A model generated the notes under the pieces. It saw only the letters and a list, made by a program, of their open reading frames with translations. It had not been told where the DNA came from and did no database searches. The position numbers were made by a program, and so were the translations under genes. A stretch of DNA of 14,301 nucleotides from CAYYYW01 sp964476245 (lineage in GTDB: Bacteria; Patescibacteriota; Microgenomatia; UBA1406; HO2-37-13b), in contig CAYYYW010000023.1 in assembly GCA_964476245.1 (NCBI GenBank), positions 1-14,301 on the forward strand. The letters run 5' to 3'. Position 1 is the first letter of the stretch. Every line of letters starts with the position of its first letter. Shown here in pieces: positions 6,884 through 13,072 of the stretch.

Positions 6884-7921
6884 TTATTTCATAAACGCCA
6901 CCATCAATCCAAAAACAGCAAGCATTACCGAAATGAGCCAAGCTCTCATGACAATTTTTGGTTCTTCCCAACCACGAAGCTGAAGCCAAAGATGAAATGG
7001 AGCGACGGCAAAGGCTTTTTTCTTTAAAAATTTCTTGCTTAAAAGTTGAATAAGGGAAGTAAAAATCTCAATCACAAAAATACCGCCAATTATCGGCAAG
7101 GAAAAATTTTTCCCCAAAAGAAGTCCTATTACCGCGAGCGTCGCTCCAAAAGATAGGGCACCCGTATCGCCTAAAAACAATCTGGCCGGATAAATATTAA
7201 AGTACAAAAAAGCAATCAGTCCTCCCAACCAAACAGCAATAAATACCAACAGAGGAGTATCTAAAATCGCTCTTGATATCACCCAAAAACTCAACAAAGC
7301 AATCATTAAAACCCCGGTTGCCAACCCATCTAAACCATCAGTAATATTGACCGCATTAGCAAAAGCAATAATTATAAAAGTAGAAAAAAGAATATAAAAA
7401 AATGAAATTTTATATACTCCAAAAAAGGGAATGTTTATAATATCCACTTTAAGCTCTCTATAAATCCAAAAAGAAATAATTAAGGCTAACAACGACTCAA
7501 TAATTAACTTATGTCTTAGTCGCAGACCAAAAAAAGAATCGTCTTTCCACAAAAAAATTTTACTTAAATCATCATAAAGTCCCAAAAAGGCAAAAGAAAC
7601 AAAGGTAAATAATAAAATTTTTACTTCCGAGATAATGGATTGATAATTAGAAGTGATTTCCTTACCCAAAACAACGAATAAAAACAGAAAAAAAACAAAC
7701 ATAAAAAGAGTTGTTAATATGAGTAGAATACCCCCTCCAACCGGTATCCCTACTTTCTTTTTATGGAAACGGTCAAAGATTAGTGTTCGTTTATCAAAAG
7801 CGTCTCTTGTTATTTGAGACGCTCTTTGAAATTTCAGTTGGTAAAGAAGGTTGATAAAAGGAATAATTAAAGTGAAATTAAAAACAAATGATGTAAAAAG
7901 CGCAAATAGATAAATGGCCAT
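6884..7921 (-). CDS. mraY: Phospho-N-acetylmuramoyl-pentapeptide transferase MraY
   Basis: Integral membrane enzyme moving phospho-MurNAc-pentapeptide from UDP onto undecaprenyl phosphate, giving lipid I. The 345 residues form about ten helices. Visible motifs: VGIPVGGG (57-64, in place of GTPTMGG), GLYDDLSKI with the aspartate pair at 117-118, NAVNITDGLDGL (189-200), FNIYPARLFLGDTGAL (241-256) with the catalytic aspartate at 252, and PFHLWLQLRGW (308-318). The last corresponds to PxHHHxExxGW of most MraY; only the first histidine (310) is kept. The loop before VGIP is several residues longer than in Bacillus. Sequence style resembles Parcubacteria MraY as I recall it. The start ATG is 22 bases after the composite repeat; murD follows by 11 bases. 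WecA-type function is unlikely given the context. Confidence 0.94.
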   Translation of the reverse strand: MAIYLFALFTSFVFNFTLIIPFINLLYQLKFQRASQITRDAFDKRTLIFDRFHKKKVGIPVGGGILLILTTLFMFVFFLFLFVVLGKEITSNYQSIISEVKILLFTFVSFAFLGLYDDLSKIFLWKDDSFFGLRLRHKLIIESLLALIISFWIYRELKVDIINIPFFGVYKISFFYILFSTFIIIAFANAVNITDGLDGLATGVLMIALLSFWVISRAILDTPLLVFIAVWLGGLIAFLYFNIYPARLFLGDTGALSFGATLAVIGLLLGKNFSLPIIGGIFVIEIFTSLIQLLSKKFLKKKAFAVAPFHLWLQLRGWEEPKIVMRAWLISVMLAVFGLMVAFMK

Positions 7922-7943
7922 ATTATTTTCAAGTTAAAACAGT

Positions 7944-8071
7944 ACTTACGCACTCGCTTGTCATCCTGAGCGTTAGCGAAGGATCTAGTCCCGACATTAC
8001 GTCGGGACGTAATACGCTTACGCTAGATTCTTCACTTCGCTACGCTCCGTTCAGAATGATAGTGCGTAAGT
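7944..8071. repeat. Composite inverted-repeat element between dgkA and mraY
   Basis: This 128-base block fills nearly all of the 150-base gene-free gap. Perfect 11-base termini ACTTACGCACT (7944-7954) and AGTGCGTAAGT (8061-8071) bound it. Inside, TCATCCTGAGC...GCGAAGGATCTAG faces an imperfect inverted copy ending TCAGAATGAT. The centre has GTCCCGAC/GTCGGGAC (7988-7995, 8001-8008) and an alternative stem ATTACGTC/GACGTAAT (7996-8003, 8006-8013). The octamer AGTTAAAA occurs at 7932-7939 and 8074-8081, a possible but weak target duplication. There is no open frame, so at most it is a non-autonomous (MITE-like) element or dispersed extragenic repeat. As RNA it would form a long hairpin ahead of mraY. 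Confidence 0.85.
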
Positions 8072-8443
8072 CTAGTTAAAAATTAAAAGTATTTTAGGGA
8101 CAAAAATAATAATTGCGATTACAAAAGAACCAAAAGCAAAAATCAACATAGCCGCGGCGGAAACATCTTTAGCCGTCTTAATATCCTGCCGCCATCTTGT
8201 ATCAATCGCGTCTGTGGTCACCTCAAGAGCGGTATTAATTGTTTCAATAACCAATCCCATTGTTATTAGTATAGCAATTGTTAACCATTCAACATAAACT
8301 AACCGGTAATAAATCCCTCCGATAATTACTAATAAAGAAATAACTAAATGTATTTTATAATTCGGTTGTGTTTGTAATACCCATATTAGTCCGGTAAAGG
8401 CATTTTTAAAAGAGATCGTATGACGCTTTAAAATATGTTTCAT
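8072..8443 (-). CDS. dgkA: DgkA-family kinase, probably undecaprenol kinase
   Basis: Small membrane lipid kinase. In Gram-positive bacteria this family phosphorylates undecaprenol, in E. coli diacylglycerol; its place beside mraY favours lipid-carrier supply (inference). The 123 residues hold an amphipathic start (SFKNAFTGLIWVL), then three membrane segments (about 32-46, 51-66, 95-118). The family signature ETINTALEVTTDAID (67-81) carries the catalytic-type glutamate (67), Asn70, Glu74 and Asp78, followed by AKD at 91-93. I start at the ATG at 8443, which overlaps the yvcK TGA as ATGA and suggests translational coupling; GGAAAA lies upstream. A TTG at 8461 would add six residues and is the alternative. 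The stop touches the composite repeat. Confidence 0.9.
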   Translation of the reverse strand: MKHILKRHTISFKNAFTGLIWVLQTQPNYKIHLVISLLVIIGGIYYRLVYVEWLTIAILITMGLVIETINTALEVTTDAIDTRWRQDIKTAKDVSAAAMLIFAFGSFVIAIIIFVPKILLIFN

Positions 8444-9426
8444 ATTTTTACTATTTTCCAAATTATCTCACCAACTTTGTCTGGATCGTGGCGAAGAATA
8501 CTCCTAAATAACTTATCGGCCTTAGATTTATTATAAGTTGTTTTAGAAATCAAATCCAGACGCATTACTTTTCTGCTGTTTGATAAACCCCGATTAAAAC
8601 GGGGTAAATCATCCTCCACCGGCATTTCCTTAAATTGTCGGTAGTATGATAATATTTTTGGTGGAATGGAAGCTTGGTTTAACATAATAAAATCAATTTT
8701 TCTCCCTAAATATTTTTCTAAATCAAAAACATGATCTGAAACTTTATAATTCGTTGCTTGACCCCTTTTGGTCATTAAATTCATTATGTTGATAATTTTC
8801 GCTTTTGATTTTTTGATGGCGCTGTTTACCCCGTTAACAATTAAATTGGGAATAAGACTCGTATATAAATCTCCCGGACCAATAATTATGTAATCCGCCT
8901 GCGAAATAGCTTCTATCACGTTTGTGTTTGATTTTGCTTTTGGTTTTAAATAGGCTTTTTTTATTTTTGAGGTTTTATAATTCGCTGTGTCAATTTTTCC
9001 CTCTGTTTCAATAATCTCCCCGTCTTCGTATTCAACGCAAAGATGGACCTTGTCAAATGTCACGGGCATTACTCTTCCCTTTGTTTTCAAAATAAATGAA
9101 GCGGTGTCAACTACTTCCTGATAATTCAACGAGTTTTTTTCCAGGGCGGAAATAAAAATATTGCCAAAATTATGTCCTTTCAAATCACCCGCCTCAAATC
9201 GGTAAAGAAATAGTTTACGCCAAAGTTGAGATGTCTCAGACAATGCTACTAAACATTGTCTCAAATCACCAGGCGGCAGAACACCTAGTTGATCACGCAA
9301 CCGACCGGTACTACCACCGCTGTCCATCATGGAAACAATGACAGAGACATCTACCGGATATTTTTTTAATCCTGATAAAACCACAAATGTTCCTACTCCG
9401 CCGCCAATAACCACAATTTTTTTCAT
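8440..9426 (-). CDS. yvcK: YvcK/GlmR-type CofD-like protein
   Basis: Cytoplasmic protein of the YvcK family. In Bacillus subtilis YvcK (GlmR) binds UDP-GlcNAc and regulates precursor supply through GlmS. The 328 residues start with a Rossmann-type loop VVIGGGVGTFVVLSGL (5-20), then the family motif MMDSGGSTGRLRDQLGVLPPGDLRQCLVAL (split here as residues 33-41 and 42-62), GHNFGNIFISAL (about 84-95) and IIGPGDLYTSLIPNL (about 185-199). The usual DDGGS is DSGGS. It starts 27 bases after the GlmU-like gene, ATG without a Shine-Dalgarno match, and its TGA overlaps the dgkA start. A 2-phospho-lactate transferase (CofD) is the only close alternative and is unlikely in this context. Position next to a probable UDP-GlcNAc maker fits a sensing role. 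Confidence 0.92.
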   Translation of the reverse strand: MKKIVVIGGGVGTFVVLSGLKKYPVDVSVIVSMMDSGGSTGRLRDQLGVLPPGDLRQCLVALSETSQLWRKLFLYRFEAGDLKGHNFGNIFISALEKNSLNYQEVVDTASFILKTKGRVMPVTFDKVHLCVEYEDGEIIETEGKIDTANYKTSKIKKAYLKPKAKSNTNVIEAISQADYIIIGPGDLYTSLIPNLIVNGVNSAIKKSKAKIINIMNLMTKRGQATNYKVSDHVFDLEKYLGRKIDFIMLNQASIPPKILSYYRQFKEMPVEDDLPRFNRGLSNSRKVMRLDLISKTTYNKSKADKLFRSILRHDPDKVGEIIWKIVKI

Positions 9427-9442
9427 GATTAATTTTAGTTTT

Positions 9443-9472
9443 AAGGTCTGTCCTTATTTAAGGACAGACCTT
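9443..9472. repeat. 30-base hairpin repeat holding the GlmU-like gene's stop codon
   Basis: AAGGTCTGTCCTTA (9443-9456) and TAAGGACAGACCTT (9459-9472) are perfect 14-base arms around two bases. On the minus strand the arms encode the last residues KRSVLK, and the TAA stop falls at the inner end of one arm. The hairpin stands 16 bases before the yvcK start. On the plus strand a T run follows, as in a terminator, but no plus-strand gene ends here; on the minus strand no T run follows. A dispersed palindrome that landed at the gene end is the best reading; an effect on yvcK translation is possible. Confidence 0.85.
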
Positions 9473-10674
9473 TTTATATCCTTCAACACTATTGAATTAG
9501 GCATAACAATTGAGTTCGCGACTATTTTTATACCGGGCATTAACGAAGAGTTAACCCCGATTTTAACATTTGATCCGATAATTGCTCCTAGTTTATTTCT
9601 TTGACAGTTTATCATGTCTCCATTCACTGATGAATGTATTTCTTTCTCGTCAAACCGAAAATTAGCGCAAACTGCCCCGGCGCCAAACAAAACATTATTC
9701 TCAATTACCGAATCGCCCAAATAGTTTCGGTGTAAATAAACTTTATTTCCTAAATAACTTCTCGTTACCTCTGAATATCCACCAATTAAACAATTCTCTC
9801 CAATCATGCTCTCTTTGATAAGAGAATAATTCCCAACAATAGTATTTTTACCAATATAGCATGGTCCAACAATTTTAGAATGTTCATAAATTTTTACTCC
9901 GTCTTCTAAATAAACATCGCCTTCTATTTTTGCCGTTTTATCAAGGAAAACATTTTTTCCTACATGTTTTTTTACCTGTGATAAAAAGAAATATTTCAGC
10001 GAAAGAACATGCCAAGGGTATTTTAGAAAATACCAATAATCTTGGTAATTAATAAAAATCGCCTTAACTTTTTTAAGATAAATATTTAAGCCTTCCTCAA
10101 AAGCACCGTCTTTTGCAGGATTTTTTAGACTTTTTAGAACATCAATAAATTCACTAAAGTTAGCAAAATAATCAACCACTAAACTTACCATATTTGAAGG
10201 TCTTTTTTCAGGTTTTGGTTTCTCTATTAATTCTAAAACTTGATTTTTTTTATATCTTAAATAACCTCCGGGAAAATATTTTTTCATTTCTTTGGCGGTT
10301 AAAATAAGTTCGTATTTATCTCTCTGCTTAAAAATTTGGGTGAAAATCACCTTCTCGTTGAAAACATCAATATTATTGACGACTAAAGTTTCACCAAGAG
10401 CTTCATCATTAACCGATAACAATGCCGACGCTTGTCCATCACCTTTCTGCAATATTATGTGAATATTCTGGAATGAGCTGACGGCTTTTGTTATTGAGTC
10501 AATATTTTTTTTACTTACAATGATCAATACTTTTTTTGTGTACGGTTTAAGTTTCTCAATCTGATAAAGAAGCAGTGGCTTTCCCAGAAATTTAACCATG
10601 TTTTTATCATCCAACGGCCAAAATCTAGTACTTCTTCCGGCGGCTAAAATAATTATATTTTCAAATTTTTTCAT
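9454..10674 (-). CDS. GlmU-like sugar nucleotidyltransferase with left-handed beta-helix acyltransferase domain
   Basis: Probably makes UDP-GlcNAc from glucosamine-1-phosphate. The 406 residues show a nucleotidyltransferase domain (about 5-225) with ILAAGRSTRFWPL (9-21), the nucleotide-site lysine at 28 in NMVKFLGKP, metal-binding aspartate at 103 in NNIDVF and IEKP (150-153). A hexapeptide-repeat helix follows (about 240-400). In HRNYLGD (315-321), His315 and Tyr318 align with the acetyltransferase residues of GlmU HLTYLGD; FGAGAVCANFRFDEK and RNKLGAIIG (359-367) resemble the archaeal bifunctional ST0452-type enzymes more than E. coli GlmU. A glucose-1-phosphate thymidylyltransferase-like activity cannot be excluded. 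It starts 4 bases after murA. A hairpin repeat encodes its last six residues. Confidence 0.85.
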   Translation of the reverse strand: MKKFENIIILAAGRSTRFWPLDDKNMVKFLGKPLLLYQIEKLKPYTKKVLIIVSKKNIDSITKAVSSFQNIHIILQKGDGQASALLSVNDEALGETLVVNNIDVFNEKVIFTQIFKQRDKYELILTAKEMKKYFPGGYLRYKKNQVLELIEKPKPEKRPSNMVSLVVDYFANFSEFIDVLKSLKNPAKDGAFEEGLNIYLKKVKAIFINYQDYWYFLKYPWHVLSLKYFFLSQVKKHVGKNVFLDKTAKIEGDVYLEDGVKIYEHSKIVGPCYIGKNTIVGNYSLIKESMIGENCLIGGYSEVTRSYLGNKVYLHRNYLGDSVIENNVLFGAGAVCANFRFDEKEIHSSVNGDMINCQRNKLGAIIGSNVKIGVNSSLMPGIKIVANSIVMPNSIVLKDIKRSVLK

Positions 10675-10678
10675 AAAG

Positions 10679-12010
10679 TCACACTTTTTTAATTTTTAAT
10701 CCCAAAATTTTTAATTTTTTATCAATCTCCTCGTAACCGCGCTCGATCACCGACGCTCCGTAAATCACCGACTCTCCGGAAGCAAGAGAAGCAGCAATCA
10801 ATAAACTTGCTCCAGCGCGCAGATCGGCAACATTGAGAACGCCGTTATGAAACCCGGCTTTACCAAAAATTTTAATCGCTTGAGGTGATTTTGGTCGTTT
10901 TGGCGGCCAATTAAATTGATAATATTTTTCTGGCTTTTCTACTTCTGGTTGAAAATACTCAATCTTTGCTCCAAGTTTTTTAAGTTCCTCAACATACAAA
11001 AATCTATTTTCAAAAATTGTTTCATGGATTGTCGAAATACCCTTCACCTGCGTCATAAGAACAGCCCAGGGAGCTTGCCAATCAGTCATAAACCCCGGAT
11101 AAGGTTTAGTAACAATATGCGACGCTTTTAATTCTTGATCGTAATAAAACCTTATTTTATTTTCCTCTAAAGTTATTTTCCCACCCATTTCTCGGGTTTT
11201 TTTAATAAAACTATCAATAATAGCTGGCTCTATCCCTAAAAGAGTTACATCCCCTTTTGTTGCCAAGCCAAAAATAGCGTAAGTAACGGCTTCGTTTCTA
11301 TCGTTTTTGATCGAGTATTCTCTTCTTGAAATTAATTTATTAACCCCCAAGATATATATTTTATTTCCGCTTCTTTTTATTTTCGCCCCCGCTCCGTTTA
11401 AAAAAAGAATTAGATCATCAATTTCGGGCTCTTGCGATGCATTTTCTATTATTGTTTCTCCATCAGCGAGACATCCTAACATAATCCCAAATTCTGTTCC
11501 TGTGTGTGATGGTTTTTCAAAAATATAACGATTCCCCTTAATTTTTGTACCATTTAATTTGGCTTTATAATAACCATCTTTAGAATTGTAATCTACACTC
11601 ATGCCTAAGCTTTTCATCAATTTTATTTGCCGATCTATGGGGCGTAATCCAATTCGACAACCACCTGGATTAGGAACCTTGGCATAACCAAACAAATTAA
11701 GAAGTGGCGCAAACAACATAAATGATACTCTTATTTTTGAGGCATGAAGAAAATCAAATGTCGCTTTATTAATCCCCCGACTATCAATGATGACTTTATT
11801 TTTGTCAATAAACTTCGCCGTACCTCCTAAATTTTTTATTAAAAGCAACAGTTCTTCTATGTCTTTAATTTTAGGGATGTTGGATAAATAAACTTCGCTT
11901 TTGAATAACAACGAAGCAATAATTACCTTTAAAGCCACGTTTTTGGCGCCGGAAAGCTGCACCTCACCTTTTAATGGATTTCCTCCTCGAACGATATAAG
12001 CATCCTCCAT
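10679..12010 (-). CDS. murA: UDP-N-acetylglucosamine 1-carboxyvinyltransferase MurA
   Basis: First committed step of peptidoglycan synthesis: transfers enolpyruvate from PEP to UDP-GlcNAc. The 443-residue EPSP-synthase fold protein keeps Lys23 and Asn24 in LSGAKNVAL, the PEP-site cysteine at residue 118 in NPGGCRIGLRPID (the residue alkylated by fosfomycin), YPGFMTDWQAPW with the general-base aspartate, and ADLRAGASL with the late arginine. The Cys is not replaced by Asp, so intrinsic fosfomycin resistance by that route is not expected. The protein is about 20 residues longer than E. coli MurA; extra residues appear around QPEVEKPEKYYQFNWPPKRP. ATG start with no Shine-Dalgarno match. TGA stop, with the GlmU-like gene 4 bases on, so substrate maker and user are side by side. 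Confidence 0.97.
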   Translation of the reverse strand: MEDAYIVRGGNPLKGEVQLSGAKNVALKVIIASLLFKSEVYLSNIPKIKDIEELLLLIKNLGGTAKFIDKNKVIIDSRGINKATFDFLHASKIRVSFMLFAPLLNLFGYAKVPNPGGCRIGLRPIDRQIKLMKSLGMSVDYNSKDGYYKAKLNGTKIKGNRYIFEKPSHTGTEFGIMLGCLADGETIIENASQEPEIDDLILFLNGAGAKIKRSGNKIYILGVNKLISRREYSIKNDRNEAVTYAIFGLATKGDVTLLGIEPAIIDSFIKKTREMGGKITLEENKIRFYYDQELKASHIVTKPYPGFMTDWQAPWAVLMTQVKGISTIHETIFENRFLYVEELKKLGAKIEYFQPEVEKPEKYYQFNWPPKRPKSPQAIKIFGKAGFHNGVLNVADLRAGASLLIAASLASGESVIYGASVIERGYEEIDKKLKILGLKIKKV

Positions 12011-12042
12011 AAATTTAGTTGAAACTAGTTAAAATTTATTGA

Positions 12043-12116
12043 ATTAGTTAGAATTGGCTTTTGGTTATTGCTAATTACAACTAACTATGACTAACTATTG
12101 ACCAATTCTAACTAAT
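12043..12116. repeat. Inverted repeat of TAACTA words in the murB-murA spacer
   Basis: ATTAGTTAGAATTGG (12043-12057) and CCAATTCTAACTAAT (12102-12116) are perfect 15-base arms. Between them lie CTAACTATGA and CTAACTATTG in tandem. The right arm overlaps the murB stop codon (12108-12110), so it reaches into the last codons of murB. The remaining spacer to the murA start (12011-12042) has more AGTT words (GAAACTAGTTAAAA) and no clear promoter. Confidence 0.75.
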
Positions 12117-13028
12117 CATTATCACTTCCTCTTCCAGCCTCACGCCAAATTTCGTCTTTACCTTTTCTTTAATTAATTTAACTAATCTTAGCAAATCCTC
12201 ACTTTTCCCATTTCCGCGATTTATAATAAAGTTGGCATGTTTTTCGGAAACATAAAAATCACCGGCAGAATATCCTTTAAGGCCGCATTGATCTATTAAA
12301 TACCCGGCTGATTTCCCGTTAATGTTTTTAAAAAAACAGCCCGAGGAAAAAACTCCCAAAGGCTGAGTTTTTTTTCGGTAGTTTAAGACTTTTTGTGCTC
12401 GTTTCTCTAAGATATTTTTATTTTCTCTCTTTAATAAAAACGTTGCGGTTAGCAATATTTCCTTGGTTTTTTGTAAAATACTAAAATCATAGGCAAATTG
12501 AAAATAATTTTTATCAACTATTTTTATTTTGCCTTTCCCGTCAGTAATTTCCGCCGATAATAAATTATCGCCAATATAGGAAGCCGGCTTTATCCATTTG
12601 GAATTCATACATATAGCTCCTCCTAAGGTTCCTGGAAGTCCCAAATGATACTCAAATCCAGAAAATCCTTCGTCAATGGTATCTTTAACCAACTTATTCA
12701 TAGGATAACCCGAAGAAACCTGCAACCAAACATCTTTGTTTCTCTTCTCTATAATTTTTTTCTCTACGTAAAGATTTCTTACTACCAGACCTTCTATTTT
12801 TTTATCGGTAATGATTGTATTTGAACCACCAGCGAGAAGTAAAAAGGGTAAATTTAGTTTCTTGGCAATTTGATAAGCTTTGATTAAATCATCTTTATTA
12901 TATGCCTCAAAATAAAATTCAGCCCACCCACCCATTTTAAAAGTGGTATAAGAAGCAAGAATAAGATTCTTTTTAATTCGTCCTTTACCTAAGCTCTTTT
13001 CGAACTGCTTAAATTGGTCAATAACCAT
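12108..13028 (-). CDS. murB: UDP-N-acetylenolpyruvoylglucosamine reductase MurB
   Basis: FAD enzyme reducing the enolpyruvyl group with NADPH to give UDP-MurNAc. The 306 residues contain the early YTTFKMGGWAEF (27-38), FAD-binding LLAGGSNTIITD (64-75), GLPGTLGGAICMNS (130-143), the proton-donor loop FSSGCFFKN (227-235) and the closing VRLEEEVIMI with the catalytic-type glutamate. At the proton-donor position Cys231 stands where E. coli has Ser; both residues occur in the family. After GGAICMN the usual NAGAYG is replaced by SKWIKPASYIGD. I start at the ATG at 13028; a TTG at 13043 adds five residues with no likeness. It lies 44 bases after murC across a palindrome. Confidence 0.94.
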   Translation of the reverse strand: MVIDQFKQFEKSLGKGRIKKNLILASYTTFKMGGWAEFYFEAYNKDDLIKAYQIAKKLNLPFLLLAGGSNTIITDKKIEGLVVRNLYVEKKIIEKRNKDVWLQVSSGYPMNKLVKDTIDEGFSGFEYHLGLPGTLGGAICMNSKWIKPASYIGDNLLSAEITDGKGKIKIVDKNYFQFAYDFSILQKTKEILLTATFLLKRENKNILEKRAQKVLNYRKKTQPLGVFSSGCFFKNINGKSAGYLIDQCGLKGYSAGDFYVSEKHANFIINRGNGKSEDLLRLVKLIKEKVKTKFGVRLEEEVIMIS

Positions 13029-13047
13029 ATAACAATTTAACAATGAA

Positions 13048-13065
13048 ACCGCGTCATGACGCGGT
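13048..13065. repeat. 18-base perfect palindrome in the murC-murB spacer
   Basis: ACCGCGTCATGACGCGGT is a perfect GC-rich palindrome in an AT-rich spacer, flanked by GAAAC on one side and TTTAACAAT/AATTAAACAATT words on both. As RNA it gives a short strong stem between the murC stop and the murB start. No T run follows on the minus strand, so it is not a canonical intrinsic terminator. Partial attenuation or a dispersed repeat are both possible. Confidence 0.8.
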
Positions 13066-13072
13066 GAAACAA

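Noticed and set aside
6873..6989. Upstream extension of murD by 39 residues
   Set aside because: It overlaps the mraY coding end by over 100 bases and has no MurD likeness. The ATG at 6872 gives the normal MurD start just after the mraY stop.
7795..7828. Imperfect hairpin AGCGTCTC/GAGACGCT in mraY as an inserted repeat
   Set aside because: The stem is only 8 perfect bases and the encoded RASQITRDAF lies in a loop that I recall being similarly long in Parcubacteria MraY. Native sequence is the simpler reading.
8444..8461. TTG start for dgkA six codons upstream
   Set aside because: The ATG at 8443 forms an ATGA overlap with the yvcK stop and begins directly with the family's usual N terminus. 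TTG remains possible but is less likely.
9443..9475. Intrinsic terminator on the plus strand
   Set aside because: The hairpin plus T run fits in form, but no plus-strand gene ends here, and on the transcribed minus strand no T run follows. It is better read as a dispersed palindrome.
9329..9604. Plus-strand open frame of 91 codons across the yvcK/GlmU-like junction
   Set aside because: It is antisense to two well-supported genes, has no recognisable motif and low-complexity composition typical of a reverse-frame shadow. The same applies to other plus-strand frames, such as 334-663, 3020-3346 and 4134-4418.
13029..13043. TTG start for murB five codons upstream
   Set aside because: It adds LNCY-like residues without family support and lies next to the palindrome. 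The ATG at 13028 is preferred.
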